From contig JAMDDA010000074.1 in the NCBI GenBank assembly GCA_023488925.1, forward strand, positions 1 to 15,681: 15,681 nucleotides of DNA, in the 5' to 3' direction. The notes beneath the pieces were generated by a model, which saw only the letters and a list, made by a program, of their open reading frames with translations, was not told the origin of the DNA and did no database searches. Below, in pieces: positions 7,040 through 13,917 of the stretch. Both the position numbers and the translations under genes were made by a program. Positions within the stretch are counted from its first letter, which is position 1; every line of letters begins with the position of its first letter. Origin of the DNA: Actinomycetota bacterium. Lineage in GTDB: Bacteria; Actinomycetota; Thermoleophilia; RBG-16-64-13.

Positions 7040-8317
7040 TCACAGCACCCGGATGGTCATCGGCCGACCCTTGACACACGCCAGATCGGCGACCCGGTCG
7101 ATAGCCGCGAAGAAACCCTTCTCCTTGGTGGGATGGGTGATCAGCACGAGCTCCGCGTCGTCGCCCCGGTTCTTCTGCAACATGCTCTCGATGGACACGT
7201 CGTGTTCCCCGAAGACCGAGGCGATCTGGGCGAGCACCCCGGCGCGGTCCTCCACCTGAGCCCGGATGAAGAAGGTGGAGACCACCTCGTCATCGGGCAG
7301 GAACGCGAGAGTCTTGTAGCAGGAGCAGTTCTGCAGGAAGCCGGCCGTCTTGGTGCTGATGATCGAGACGATGTCGCTGACCACGGCCGAGGCCGTGGGG
7401 ATACCCCCGGCGCCGGGACCGGTGAGCATGATCTCGTCGATGGCGTGCCCCTGCAGGTAGACGGCGTTGTAGGAGCCGTTGATGGAGGCCAGCGGATGCG
7501 AGGCGGGCACGAGCATCGGATGAACGCGCACGTTGACCTTGCCGTCGATCAGCCGGGCCGCCCCGATGAGCTTGATCACGAAGCCGAGTTCCTTGGCGTA
7601 CCGCACGTCTTCGGCCGTGATCTTCTCGATGCCCTCGCAGGCCACGTCAGCCATGGTCACCCGGGAATGGTAGGCAATGGAGGCCAGTATGGCCATCTTG
7701 GCCGCTGCATCGTGGCCACCCACGTCGGCGGTGGGGTCGGCCTCGGCGTAGCCCAGCTGCTGAGCCCGAGCCAGGGTGTCGGCGTAGTCCCCCTCGCCCC
7801 GGTACATGGCGGTGAGAATGTAGTTGGTGGTGCCGTTGACGATGCCGTAGACCGTGTGCAGGTCGGCGGCGACCATGCTCTCGCGCATGACTTTGATGAT
7901 GGGGATGGCTCCGCCCACGGACGCTTCGAAACGGATCTGCCGCCCCACGCTCTTCGCCAGCTCGAAGAGCGCCGCCCCCCGGTTGGCCAGGAGTTGCTTG
8001 TTGGCCGTGACGACGTTCTTCCCCCGCCGCAGCGCTTCGTCCACATATTTGAAGGCCCAATCGATGCCGCCGATGAGTTCCACCACGATGCTCACGGCGG
8101 GATCGCTCATGATGACCTCGAAGTCGTTGGTGAAGAGTTCGACGGGAGCCACTACGCCCGCTTTGCTGAAGTCTATCTCGAGAATCCTGCCTACCCGCAG
8201 GTCGACCCCGGTGGCTTCCAGAATCGCGTCGTGTTCCTTTTCGATCAGCTTGTAGACGCTCGAGCCGATGGTGCCGAAGCCCAGCAGGCCGATGCGTACC
8301 GAGGTTTCTGCCGCCAT
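7040..8317 (-). CDS. hom: Homoserine dehydrogenase with C-terminal ACT domain
   Basis: Reduces aspartate semialdehyde to homoserine with NAD(P)H, on the way to threonine and methionine. The 425-residue protein shows the Rossmann motif GLLGFGTIGSSVYKLI (10-25), ANKQLLA (catalytic-domain Lys), VGGAIPIIK, YGIVNGTTNYIL, and EADPTADVGGHDAAAKMAILA, where the family normally has DvxGxDAAxK. Near residue 355 an ACT domain begins (STFFIRAQVEDRAGVLAQIA), which commonly gives feedback control by threonine. A Cys-rich CSCYKTL lies just before it. The ATG at 8317 has AAGGAGA seven nt upstream and follows the lysA stop after 10 nt, so lysA-hom is an operon. The usual thrC and thrB partners do not follow; a phosphoesterase gene does after 108 nt. 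Confidence 0.97.
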   Translation of the reverse strand: MAAETSVRIGLLGFGTIGSSVYKLIEKEHDAILEATGVDLRVGRILEIDFSKAGVVAPVELFTNDFEVIMSDPAVSIVVELIGGIDWAFKYVDEALRRGKNVVTANKQLLANRGAALFELAKSVGRQIRFEASVGGAIPIIKVMRESMVAADLHTVYGIVNGTTNYILTAMYRGEGDYADTLARAQQLGYAEADPTADVGGHDAAAKMAILASIAYHSRVTMADVACEGIEKITAEDVRYAKELGFVIKLIGAARLIDGKVNVRVHPMLVPASHPLASINGSYNAVYLQGHAIDEIMLTGPGAGGIPTASAVVSDIVSIISTKTAGFLQNCSCYKTLAFLPDDEVVSTFFIRAQVEDRAGVLAQIASVFGEHDVSIESMLQKNRGDDAELVLITHPTKEKGFFAAIDRVADLACVKGRPMTIRVL

Positions 8318-8327
8318 CGCTCTCTCC

Positions 8328-9647
8328 TTAACCCTCGAGGGGCCGCTGTTTCGCCACCAGGTCGTCGTACGTCTCCCTCTCCACGATGACCCGGGCGTGC
8401 CCGTCCTTGACCAGCACCACGGCCGGGCGGGGGTTGCCGTTGTAATTGGAGGCCATACTGTAACAATAAGCCCCCGTGGCCGGCATCACCAGCACGTCGC
8501 CCAACTGCGGCCGGGCGATGTGGGCGTCTTTGACCAGCACGTCGCCGCTCTCGCAGTGTTTCCCCGCGACGGTGACCACCGTGTCGGCCGGCGCCTCCGC
8601 CCGATTGGCGATCATGGCCTCGTACCTCGCATCGTAGAGCATGGGGCGCAGGTTGTCGCTCATGCCGCCGTCGACGCTCACGTAGGTGCGGATGCCGGGG
8701 ATCTCCTTGATGGTACCCACCGTGTACGCGGTGACGCCCGCCTTGCCCACCAGGGAACGCCCCGGCTCCACCAGCACGCGCGGTACCGGCAGGCCCACCC
8801 GGGCCATCTCCCGGCGCACGCCGCCCACCTTGCCTTCCACGTACTCCTCGATGGTGACCGGCGTGTCCTCCTCGGTATAGCGGATACCCAGCCCCCCGCC
8901 CACGTTCAGGTAGCGGCAGTCGAAACCGTAGCGGTCGTGGGTCTCCTTGATGAGATCCACCAGGATGGCGATGGCCTTACGGAACCCCTCGAGCTCGAAG
9001 ATCTGGCTGCCGATGTGGGCGTGGAGTCCCACGAGCTCCAGATGAGGCGCTTCCAGGGCCCGGCGGACGGCCTCGGCAGCGTGGCCTTCCGCCAGACCGA
9101 AGCCGAACTTGGAATCGAGCTGCCCGGTCTGGATGTAGGAGTGGGTGTGCGCCTCGATGCCCGGGGTGATACGCAGGAGGATCTTCTGGGAGGCGCCCCG
9201 GGCCGCCACCATCTCCTCCAGGGTGGCGAGTTCGCTGAAGCTGTCGACCACCACGAAGCCCACCCCGTGCTCGAGTGCATACTCCAGTTCCTGGTGAGTC
9301 TTGTTGTTGCCGTGGTAGAACATGCGCTCCGTGGGAAAGCCCGCCTTCAGGGCGGTGTGGTATTCCCCGCCCGAGGAGACGTCGATGGAGAGCCCCTCCT
9401 CCTGCACCAGCTGACACACCGCGAGCGTGCAGAACGCCTTGCTCGCGTAGATCACCTCGAAATCATCCGTCCGCGCCCGGAAAGCCGCCAGGAAACGCCG
9501 GCACTGATCGCGGATGGTCTTCTCCTCGTAGATCATCAGCGGGGTGCCGTACTCGGCGACCAGGTCGACCACGTCGCAGCCGTCGATCTCCAGGTGCCCG
9601 GCGGCGTTGTGCGTGGTGTGTGCGGGGTAGACGAGGGTATGCGTCAT
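8328..9647 (-). CDS. lysA: Diaminopimelate decarboxylase
   Basis: A PLP enzyme that decarboxylates meso-diaminopimelate to L-lysine. The 439-residue protein is normal length. Visible: PLP lysine in VIYASKAF (K70), GLHAHIGSQ (207-215), the glycine loop NVGGGLGIRY (248-257), EPGRSLVG (294-301), and the partner-site CESGD (C365) with GAYCYSMASNYNG (392-404). The ATG at 9647 has GGAG seven nt upstream within the string GGAGAGAGCGATG, which is repeated exactly at the hom start. lysA is the first gene of the leftward cluster and diverges from the nuclease-like/hpt pair. This implies a DAP-dependent lysine route and, most likely, DAP in the cell wall. Confidence 0.97.
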   Translation of the reverse strand: MTHTLVYPAHTTHNAAGHLEIDGCDVVDLVAEYGTPLMIYEEKTIRDQCRRFLAAFRARTDDFEVIYASKAFCTLAVCQLVQEEGLSIDVSSGGEYHTALKAGFPTERMFYHGNNKTHQELEYALEHGVGFVVVDSFSELATLEEMVAARGASQKILLRITPGIEAHTHSYIQTGQLDSKFGFGLAEGHAAEAVRRALEAPHLELVGLHAHIGSQIFELEGFRKAIAILVDLIKETHDRYGFDCRYLNVGGGLGIRYTEEDTPVTIEEYVEGKVGGVRREMARVGLPVPRVLVEPGRSLVGKAGVTAYTVGTIKEIPGIRTYVSVDGGMSDNLRPMLYDARYEAMIANRAEAPADTVVTVAGKHCESGDVLVKDAHIARPQLGDVLVMPATGAYCYSMASNYNGNPRPAVVLVKDGHARVIVERETYDDLVAKQRPLEG

Positions 9648-9676
9648 CGCTCTCTCCAGGCCACGGTTTGGGCGTT

Positions 9677-9706
9677 ACGGTACCATACGGGGCGGACGGC
9701 TCCCAA
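9677..9706 (-). promoter_or_regulatory. Candidate promoter for lysA-hom
   Basis: On the minus strand TTGGGA (9701-9706) and TACCGT (9677-9682) are 18 bp apart, with the lysA ATG about 30 nt beyond the -10 box. TATGGT (9682-9687) is an alternative -10 without a good partner. The matches are weak. The rest of the 221-bp divergent gap (9648-9868) shows no other feature except the promoter facing right. Confidence 0.22.
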
Positions 9707-9848
9707 GGCCCGGGGCGATGACCGCACCGCCTCCTCCCTGCTCCCCCAAGCCGTCACGGCAGCCACCCGGGGAGGCCCCCGACCCGTACCCTGCCGCGGT
9801 CTCCGGGACTCACGCTCCCACAGTCACCCGGGAGGGACCTCTCGGCTT

Positions 9849-9857
9849 TGGTAGAAT
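9849..9857 (+). promoter_or_regulatory. Extended -10 promoter for the nuclease-like gene and hpt
   Basis: TGGTAGAAT holds an extended -10 (TGn followed by TAGAAT, five of six to consensus). There is no matching -35 at 16-18 bp, as is common for extended -10 sites. Transcription would start near 9864, only about 5 nt before the ATG at 9869, so the mRNA would be nearly leaderless. Confidence 0.5.
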
Positions 9858-9868
9858 CAACCAGGGAC

Positions 9869-10237
9869 ATGAGCGAGAACACGCCTACCTTCCTGTACTA
9901 CCGGGGGAAGAAGCCGCCCCGCTTCGCCACCGAGACGGAGCGTGAGGCCGCCAAGATTCTCGACTACTACCGCATCCCCTGGGAGTACGAGCCCCGCACC
10001 TTCATTCTGGAGCGAGACGAGCGGGGCAACATCCTCGAGGCGTTCACCCCCGATTTCTACCTCCCCGAGCTCGACCTCTACCTGGAGGTCACCCAGATGA
10101 AGCAGTCCCTGGTCACGGCCAAGAACCGCAAGGTGCGCAAGCTCCGGGAGAAGTTCCCCGAGATCCGCATCAAGCTCTTCTACAAGAAAGACTTCATCCA
10201 GCTCGCCAAGAAATACAACATGGCGCCACCGCGGTGA
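9869..10237 (+). CDS. Small conserved protein with PD-(D/E)XK nuclease-like core
   Basis: A 122-residue protein of unknown function. The core reads as a short endonuclease-like fold: a helix with E22/E26 (TETEREAAK), then IPWEYEPRTFIL (36-47), FTPDFYLPELDLYLEVT (59-75), where D62 and E73 would be metal ligands, and a basic tail KNRKVRKLREKFPEIRIKLFYKKDF (85-109). The third position of the ExK motif is Thr (EVT), so catalysis, if any, would need a displaced Lys such as K78 or K85. I use the ATG at 9869; an in-frame TTG at 9848 lies inside the promoter. The stop overlaps the hpt start as GTGA, so the two are coupled. Family assignment rests on motif pattern only. Confidence 0.8.
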   Translation: MSENTPTFLYYRGKKPPRFATETEREAAKILDYYRIPWEYEPRTFILERDERGNILEAFTPDFYLPELDLYLEVTQMKQSLVTAKNRKVRKLREKFPEIRIKLFYKKDFIQLAKKYNMAPPR

Positions 10238-10809
10238 GCACGGTTTCCGGGAAGAGCGAGGCGGGCGGAACTGCGACCGTCACCGGCGTGGTGGGCCCGG
10301 TCTACCTGACCGCCGCGGACATCGACCGGCGGGTCCGGGGCTTGGGCGCCGAGATCACCCGGGACTACCACGGGGCCGATCTGCTCCTTGTCTCCGTGCT
10401 CAAGGGAGCGGTCTTCTTCATGGCCGACCTGGCCCGGGCCATCAACCTGCCCCTGGAGATGGACTTCCTGGCCATAACCTCCTACCAATCCGACCGGGCC
10501 ACCGGGCGGAACACCGCCGTCCGCTTCGTCAAGGACCTGGAGCAGCCCCTGGAGGGCAGGAACGTCCTCATCGTCGAGGATATCATCGACACGGGTCTCA
10601 CCCTGCACTACATCCTGCGCCAGCTCGCCTTGCGCGGGCCGCGCTCCCTGGAGGTCTGCACGCTGCTCGACCGTCCGTACCGACGTCTGGCCGACATCAC
10701 CGTCCGCTACTCCGGCTTCACCGTACCCGACGACTTCTTCGTAGGCTACGGCTTCGATTATCTGCAGCTGTACCGCAACCTGCCTTACCTGGCTCATCTC
10801 GTGCTCTGA
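10234..10809 (+). CDS. hpt: Hypoxanthine(-guanine) phosphoribosyltransferase
   Basis: Salvages hypoxanthine and guanine to IMP and GMP using PRPP. The 191-residue protein has LLVSVLKGAVFFMADL (51-66, with the LKG turn), ITSYQSDR (81-88, the flexible loop with its SY pair), the PRPP-binding VLIVEDIIDTGLTL (111-124), LLDRPYRR, and the late DDFFVGYGFDYLQLYRNLPYLA that stacks on the purine. It starts at GTG 10234, overlapping the upstream stop (GTGA), with no strong ribosome site of its own, so translation is probably coupled. The first 20 residues look disordered. In many Actinobacteria hpt sits by tilS and ftsH; here an alpha/beta hydrolase follows after 48 nt. Confidence 0.95.
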   Translation: MSTVSGKSEAGGTATVTGVVGPVYLTAADIDRRVRGLGAEITRDYHGADLLLVSVLKGAVFFMADLARAINLPLEMDFLAITSYQSDRATGRNTAVRFVKDLEQPLEGRNVLIVEDIIDTGLTLHYILRQLALRGPRSLEVCTLLDRPYRRLADITVRYSGFTVPDDFFVGYGFDYLQLYRNLPYLAHLVL

Positions 10810-10857
10810 CCCAACCCCGCGAACGCCCACCAGGAGCCGCGCCCACAAGGATCCGCC

Positions 10858-11691
10858 GTGAACCCCCAGCCTCCAGACCGCACGCCCCCGGGCACCGCAC
10901 CGGCCTCGGCGGCTCCCCTCAGAATCCACGCGGAAGAGCTGCGCTTCCGGAGCGGCCCACCCACCCATCTGCGCCGCGGAGGAAAGGGTGGCCCCATCCT
11001 GGCCGCCACCCTCTACCTGCCGGCCGATGCCGCCCCCGACCGAGACCGCCTGCCGGGCTTGATCGTAGGCCACGGGGCGGGTAGCCGCCGGGGCCGGCAC
11101 GACTCGTTCTGCCGGGAAGCGTGCGCCGCGGGCATGGCCGTGCTCGCCCTCGATTTCCGTGGCCACGGCGACAGCACCGGCACGGCGGACGGGCCCCTGC
11201 AGGAGGACATCCTCGCCGCCGCCGCCCTGCTGCGCAGCCACCCCTTGATCGACGGGCACCGCCTGGGGTATCGCGGCTCGAGCATGGGCGGCTACTACGG
11301 CCTGCTGGCGGCCGCCGACGCCGGATTCGCGGCGGCCGCCCTCATCTGCCCGGCGAGCGAAGAGGTGCTCCTCGCCGGCGTCGATCGGCCGGCCGCGGTC
11401 ACCTTCGCGGGGAATGACCCGACTCAACGCCTTGACCGGGAGCGGCTGCGGGAGTACCTGCGCACGCACCCCGCACTCGCCGCCGCCGGTGACGTCACCT
11501 GCCCGGTGCTGCTGCTCCAAGCGCGCGGCGACGACGTGGTACCGCTGCGCCACACCTTGGCGCTGGCCGAGCGCCTGGCCGGGCCCGTCGACGTGGTGAT
11601 CACCCCCGGCGGCGACCACCGCTCGATTCAGGCCTCGCCCGTCATGCACCGGCGGGTGGCGCTCTGGCTGCGGGAGCAACTCACGTCGTAA
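10858..11691 (+). CDS. Alpha/beta hydrolase (serine hydrolase, dienelactone-hydrolase-like)
   Basis: A 277-residue cytoplasmic serine hydrolase. The catalytic set is visible: oxyanion region GLIVGHGAGS (67-76), a DFRGHGDS turn (99-106), nucleophile elbow GSSMGG (140-145, Ser142), acid in QARGDDVVPL (221-230, D225 or D226) and His254 in GGDHRSI. The substrate is unknown; such proteins act on esters, acyl peptides or lactones. The first 45 residues are Pro/Ala-rich and probably flexible. The GTG at 10858 has AAGGA seven nt upstream and lies 48 nt after hpt, so it may be the third gene of that unit. No clear U-run terminator follows; a GCCCGACGGGC hairpin near 11741 is the only candidate. Confidence 0.88.
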   Translation: MNPQPPDRTPPGTAPASAAPLRIHAEELRFRSGPPTHLRRGGKGGPILAATLYLPADAAPDRDRLPGLIVGHGAGSRRGRHDSFCREACAAGMAVLALDFRGHGDSTGTADGPLQEDILAAAALLRSHPLIDGHRLGYRGSSMGGYYGLLAAADAGFAAAALICPASEEVLLAGVDRPAAVTFAGNDPTQRLDRERLREYLRTHPALAAAGDVTCPVLLLQARGDDVVPLRHTLALAERLAGPVDVVITPGGDHRSIQASPVMHRRVALWLREQLTS

Positions 11692-11757
11692 GCCCCGCCA
11701 CCGCGCCTCACCCGCCCGCTGCGCGGGGAACGACACCCGCGCCCGACGGGCCTGCCG

Positions 11758-11930
11758 GCAGGCTGCTGAAAAAGACCATGACCGCCACGTTCGGAGACCA
11801 AGAGCCGAGAACGGCCGCAGTCACGGCGCCGGCCTCCCATGACCGCCACGTTCGGAGACCAAGAACACCTGCATCTTGGCTCTCGGCCGGGACCGACCGT
11901 GGCGTGACAGATGGTTCTTCGGCAGCCTGC
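11758..11930. mobile_element. MITE-like element with imperfect terminal inverted repeats
   Basis: The left end (11758-11794) and the reverse complement of the right end (11893-11930) align over nearly 40 bp, starting GCAGGCTGCTGAA against GCAGGCTGCCGAA and including CGCCACGNTCGG in both. No gene lies inside. It sits in the convergent gap between the hydrolase and trxB, where an insertion would do least harm. No target-site duplication is evident. A 14-bp palindrome (GCCTGCCGGCAGGC, 11750-11763) covers the left tip. A decayed insertion-sequence end pair, or a bidirectional terminator, are alternatives. Confidence 0.45.
11776..11864. repeat. 28-bp perfect direct repeat, spaced by 61 bp
   Basis: The same 28 bases, beginning CCATGACCGCCACG and ending GACCAAGA, occur at 11776-11803 and 11837-11864. 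The right terminal repeat of the surrounding element holds a third, inverted and degenerate copy. The second copy opens a hairpin (11855-11884: CCAAGA, 9-nt loop, TCTTGG, with GAG/CTC outside). Confidence 0.85.
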
Positions 11931-11965
11931 TCAGCGCAGGTCGCCGCCTACCGATTGTCCAACGT

Positions 11966-12910
11966 CTACAGATTGTCCAGGTAGTGTTCGATCCACTTGG
12001 CGGCCAAGGCGCCCTCGGCGGCGGCCCACACCACCTGTTTGAGATCGTTGGCCCGACAGTCACCGGCCGCGTAGATGCCCGCACTCGAGGTCTGCAGATG
12101 CTCGTTGGTCACGATGAAGCCCTGCTGATCGAGCTGCACGACGCCCTCCAGGAAGGCCGTGTTGGGCCGCTGGCCCACGTAGAAGAAAACCCCGTCCACC
12201 TTGATCTCGTGGAACTCCTGCTTGTCGGTGAACTCGACGTAGATCGACTCCACCTTGTCGCCGCCGCGCACCTCACGCAACTGGCAGGTCCAGAGGATCT
12301 CGATCTTGGGGTTCCCTTCGGCTCGGCGGGCGTAGATCCAATCGGCCCGTAGTTCTTCCCGCCGGGCGACGATGTAGACCTTGCGGGCAAAGCGGGTGAG
12401 GTAGAGAGCTTCCTCGACGGCCGAGTTTCCGCCGCCGATGACCGCCACCACCTTGTCCTTGAAGAAGGCCCCATCGCAGGTGGCGCAGTAGGAGACACCC
12501 CGGCCGCGGAACTTCTCCTCGCCGGCGCAGCCGAGCCCCTTCGGATCGACTCCGGTAGCCACCAACACCGTACGCGCGCGGTAGGTGCCCCCGCCGGTGA
12601 CGATCTCCTTGACCGCCCCGGGCACGAGCCTCTCCACCGGCTCGATCTCCCGCAGGTCGGCGCCGAAGCGCACGGCCTGTTGTTTCATCTGCTCGGTAAG
12701 CTCGAAACCACCGATGCCCTGCGGGAAACCCGGGTAGTTCTCGATGATGTCGGTCATGGCCACCTGGCCTCCGGCTGTTTGGCGCTCGAGCACCAGGGTT
12801 TTCAGTCCGGAACGAGCGGCATAGATGGCCGCCGTAAGACCGGCCGGACCGGCACCGACGATGGCCACGTCGAACTGCTCTGCGCTGCCGTCTGCGGCGG
12901 ACCCGTTCAC
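11966..12910 (-). CDS. trxB: Thioredoxin reductase
   Basis: A flavoenzyme that passes electrons from NADPH through FAD and a disulfide to thioredoxin. The 314-residue protein is standard length. FAD motif [18 protein letters not shown] (15-32), GGQV..T..IENYPGF (47-62), redox-active CATC (142-145, followed by DGAFF), NADPH motif [12 protein letters not shown] (157-168), RREELRA (183-189) matching the 2'-phosphate-binding RRxxxRA, and the FAD motif GIYAAGDC near residue 280. The GTG at 12910 has GAGAGG 7 nt upstream and lies 14 nt after the regulator stop, so the two form an operon. The last codons and the downstream flank share GGACAATC, a short duplication. Ferredoxin-type flavin reductases of the same fold are possible but the RR motif argues for NADPH. 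Confidence 0.94.
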   Translation of the reverse strand: MNGSAADGSAEQFDVAIVGAGPAGLTAAIYAARSGLKTLVLERQTAGGQVAMTDIIENYPGFPQGIGGFELTEQMKQQAVRFGADLREIEPVERLVPGAVKEIVTGGGTYRARTVLVATGVDPKGLGCAGEEKFRGRGVSYCATCDGAFFKDKVVAVIGGGNSAVEEALYLTRFARKVYIVARREELRADWIYARRAEGNPKIEILWTCQLREVRGGDKVESIYVEFTDKQEFHEIKVDGVFFYVGQRPNTAFLEGVVQLDQQGFIVTNEHLQTSSAGIYAAGDCRANDLKQVVWAAAEGALAAKWIEHYLDNL

Positions 12911-12924
12911 GCTTCAGCCTCTCC

Positions 12925-13224
12925 TTAGCGCACGCACTGCACGTATTTGAGAAAGATTTCGAAGGCCTGCTCCATGGCGGCTTCGTCCACGTCGGAGCGG
13001 CCGCCGGTCTCCAGGCACTCACGCATACGGTGGCTGATCAAGTAGATGCCCACGCGATCCAGGGCCGCTTTGACAGCCGAGAGCTGGGTGAGTACGGCCT
13101 CACAGTCCTTACCCTCCTCGATCATGCGCTGCAGACCGCGCACCTGTCCTTCGATCCGGCGCAGCCGGTTGAGCACGCGATCGATATCCTCATTGACTGC
13201 TTGGCTGGCCGAATCGACTTCCAT
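12925..13224 (-). CDS. CsoR/CstR-family repressor, probable thiol/persulfide sensor
   Basis: A 99-residue all-helical repressor (DUF156). DNA-binding helix pattern RVLNRLRRIEGQVRGLQRMIEEGKDC (16-41) is typical. CsoR copper sensors bind Cu(I) with Cys-His-Cys; here the cysteines C41 and C70 are in place (29 apart) but the His position is Arg66, and ISHRMREC resembles the ISxxxxEC of the persulfide sensor CstR. Copper binding is therefore unlikely, and a dithiol switch is more probable. An extra Cys97 lies at the C-terminus. Two ATGs are adjacent; I use the second (13224), five nt from AAGGAGG, rather than 13227 at two nt. trxB follows by 14 nt. An operator lies in its own promoter, so it probably controls itself and trxB. 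Confidence 0.9.
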   Translation of the reverse strand: MEVDSASQAVNEDIDRVLNRLRRIEGQVRGLQRMIEEGKDCEAVLTQLSAVKAALDRVGIYLISHRMRECLETGGRSDVDEAAMEQAFEIFLKYVQCVR

Positions 13225-13279
13225 CATGACCTCCTTGGCGGGACCGAGATGCGCCCGCAGGCCTCCCACACACGGACCC

Positions 13280-13309
13280 AGTATACCCCCGAGGGTACCC
13301 GATGCGCAA
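13280..13309 (-). promoter_or_regulatory. Promoter of the CstR-like regulator and trxB
   Basis: Minus strand: TTGCGC (13304-13309), an 18-bp spacer, and TATACT (13280-13285, five of six to consensus). The start point would be near 13273, giving a leader of about 50 nt with AAGGAGG before the ATG. The spacer is filled by the operator palindrome. Confidence 0.55.
13284..13297. promoter_or_regulatory. Probable CsoR/CstR operator TACCC-N4-GGGTA
   Basis: A perfect inverted repeat TACCC-CCGA-GGGTA lies between the -35 and -10 boxes and overlaps the -10. CsoR/CstR repressors are known to bind GC-tract palindromes flanked by TA of this shape. Binding would block RNA polymerase, so the regulator likely represses its own operon. 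Confidence 0.7.
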
Positions 13310-13419
13310 CACACGACGGGGGCGCGCGACCATGCCCCTTCGGTCTGCGTTCCGTGCCGGTCGAGGCGCTCCGACGGGGGCACGCCGGCGCGCGACGATG
13401 CCGCGCAGAGGGGGAAGGA

Positions 13420-13495
13420 TGGAGCGGAGTACGGGATTCGAACCCGCGACATCCAGCTTGGGAAGCTGGCACTCTACCAACTGAGTTAACTCCGC
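13420..13495 (-). tRNA. tRNA-Gly, anticodon CCC
   Basis: Minus strand, 76 nt including an encoded CCA. The acceptor stem GCGGAGT pairs with ACTCCGC, the D arm holds AGTTGGTAGAG, the anticodon stem CCAGC/GCTGG encloses TTCCCAA (anticodon CCC at its centre), and the T arm has GCGGG-TTCGAAT-CCCGT. The discriminator base is U, as expected for bacterial tRNA-Gly. It decodes GGG. No U-run terminator is seen downstream before the regulator promoter. Confidence 0.97.
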
Positions 13496-13521
13496 TCGCC
13501 CGTGCGGTCCAGACGGCAGGC

Positions 13522-13530
13522 ATTGTAGCA
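13522..13530 (-). promoter_or_regulatory. Extended -10 promoter of tRNA-Gly
   Basis: Minus strand TGCTACAAT: TGn followed by TACAAT (five of six). The start would fall about 20 nt before the mature tRNA 5' end. No good -35 is seen. Confidence 0.5.
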
Positions 13531-13648
13531 TACGGGCCCGGCCCGAGGCGCCGCGCTCACCCGCGGCCACCCGAGTAGTCCGCCCACAGCGGCCCCCGGG
13601 CCGCCCACGTTATGCCCAATTTGCGGGATATCTTTGCCCCTTTGGAGC

Positions 13649-13676
13649 TTGACAGCCGCGAGAGAACGTGTAGAAT
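13649..13676 (+). promoter_or_regulatory. Strong promoter: TTGACA, 16 bp, TAGAAT
   Basis: A perfect -35 (13649-13654) and a five-of-six -10 (13671-13676) with a 16-bp spacer make this the best promoter in the window. Transcription should start near 13683. It drives a non-coding stretch ending in a terminator and, on read-through, the EamA gene. The preceding 13531-13648 shows no other feature. Confidence 0.8.
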
Positions 13677-13682
13677 GGCAGG

Positions 13683-13839
13683 CAGAGTCCCGAGAGTCCA
13701 GACGCGGCACCCGGAGACTCCCACAAGGACCGTTGTGGAGGAAACGCGGAGATAAAAGGCCGCGGAGTACGAAGAAGCAACGGGGAAGTGGAAGTCGATG
13801 AGGGGTGCAAAGCGAGTTCACTCGGGGCTCGCTTTTTCT
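13683..13839 (+). ncRNA. Structured leader or small RNA with alternative stems
   Basis: About 157 nt between a strong promoter and an intrinsic terminator, with no credible reading frame. Stems visible: CCACAA/TTGTGG with a 6-nt loop (13721-13738) and CGCGG/CCGCG with loop AGATAAAAGG (13745-13764). A long-range pair joins GAGTCCCGAG (13685-13694) to CTCGGGGCTC (13821-13830), ten pairs with one G-U. That long stem shares 13828-13830 with the terminator, so only one can form. This fits an attenuator or riboswitch for the EamA gene, or a 6S-like free RNA. I could not assign it to a known family. Confidence 0.55.
13809..13839 (+). terminator. Intrinsic terminator of the leader RNA
   Basis: AAAGCGAG (13809-13816) pairs perfectly with CTCGCTTT (13828-13835) over an 11-nt loop, followed by TTTTTCTTT. 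A second hairpin (13850-13871, CTCCG-TTCC-CGGAG with GCG/CGC outside) follows without a U-run. Confidence 0.85.
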
Positions 13840-13917
13840 TTGCCGTGACGCGCCTCCGTTCCCGGAGACGCCCGACACCGAGGTGAAACGATCGGCCCAC
13901 AGACACGTGGCTACCTG

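Noticed and set aside
6155..8389. 744-codon plus-strand frame opposite the phosphoesterase and hom
   Set aside because: Same shadow effect; the opposite strand encodes complete, motif-bearing enzymes.
10180..11736. 518-codon minus-strand frame opposite hpt and the hydrolase
   Set aside because: Both plus-strand genes have catalytic motifs and ribosome sites; the minus frame has neither.
13683..13839. Assignment of the leader RNA as a ykkC, T-box, cobalamin or SRP RNA
   Set aside because: The conserved strings expected for these (for example the T-box sequence before the terminator or the SRP tetraloop region) are absent; the ykkC likeness is confined to one loop.
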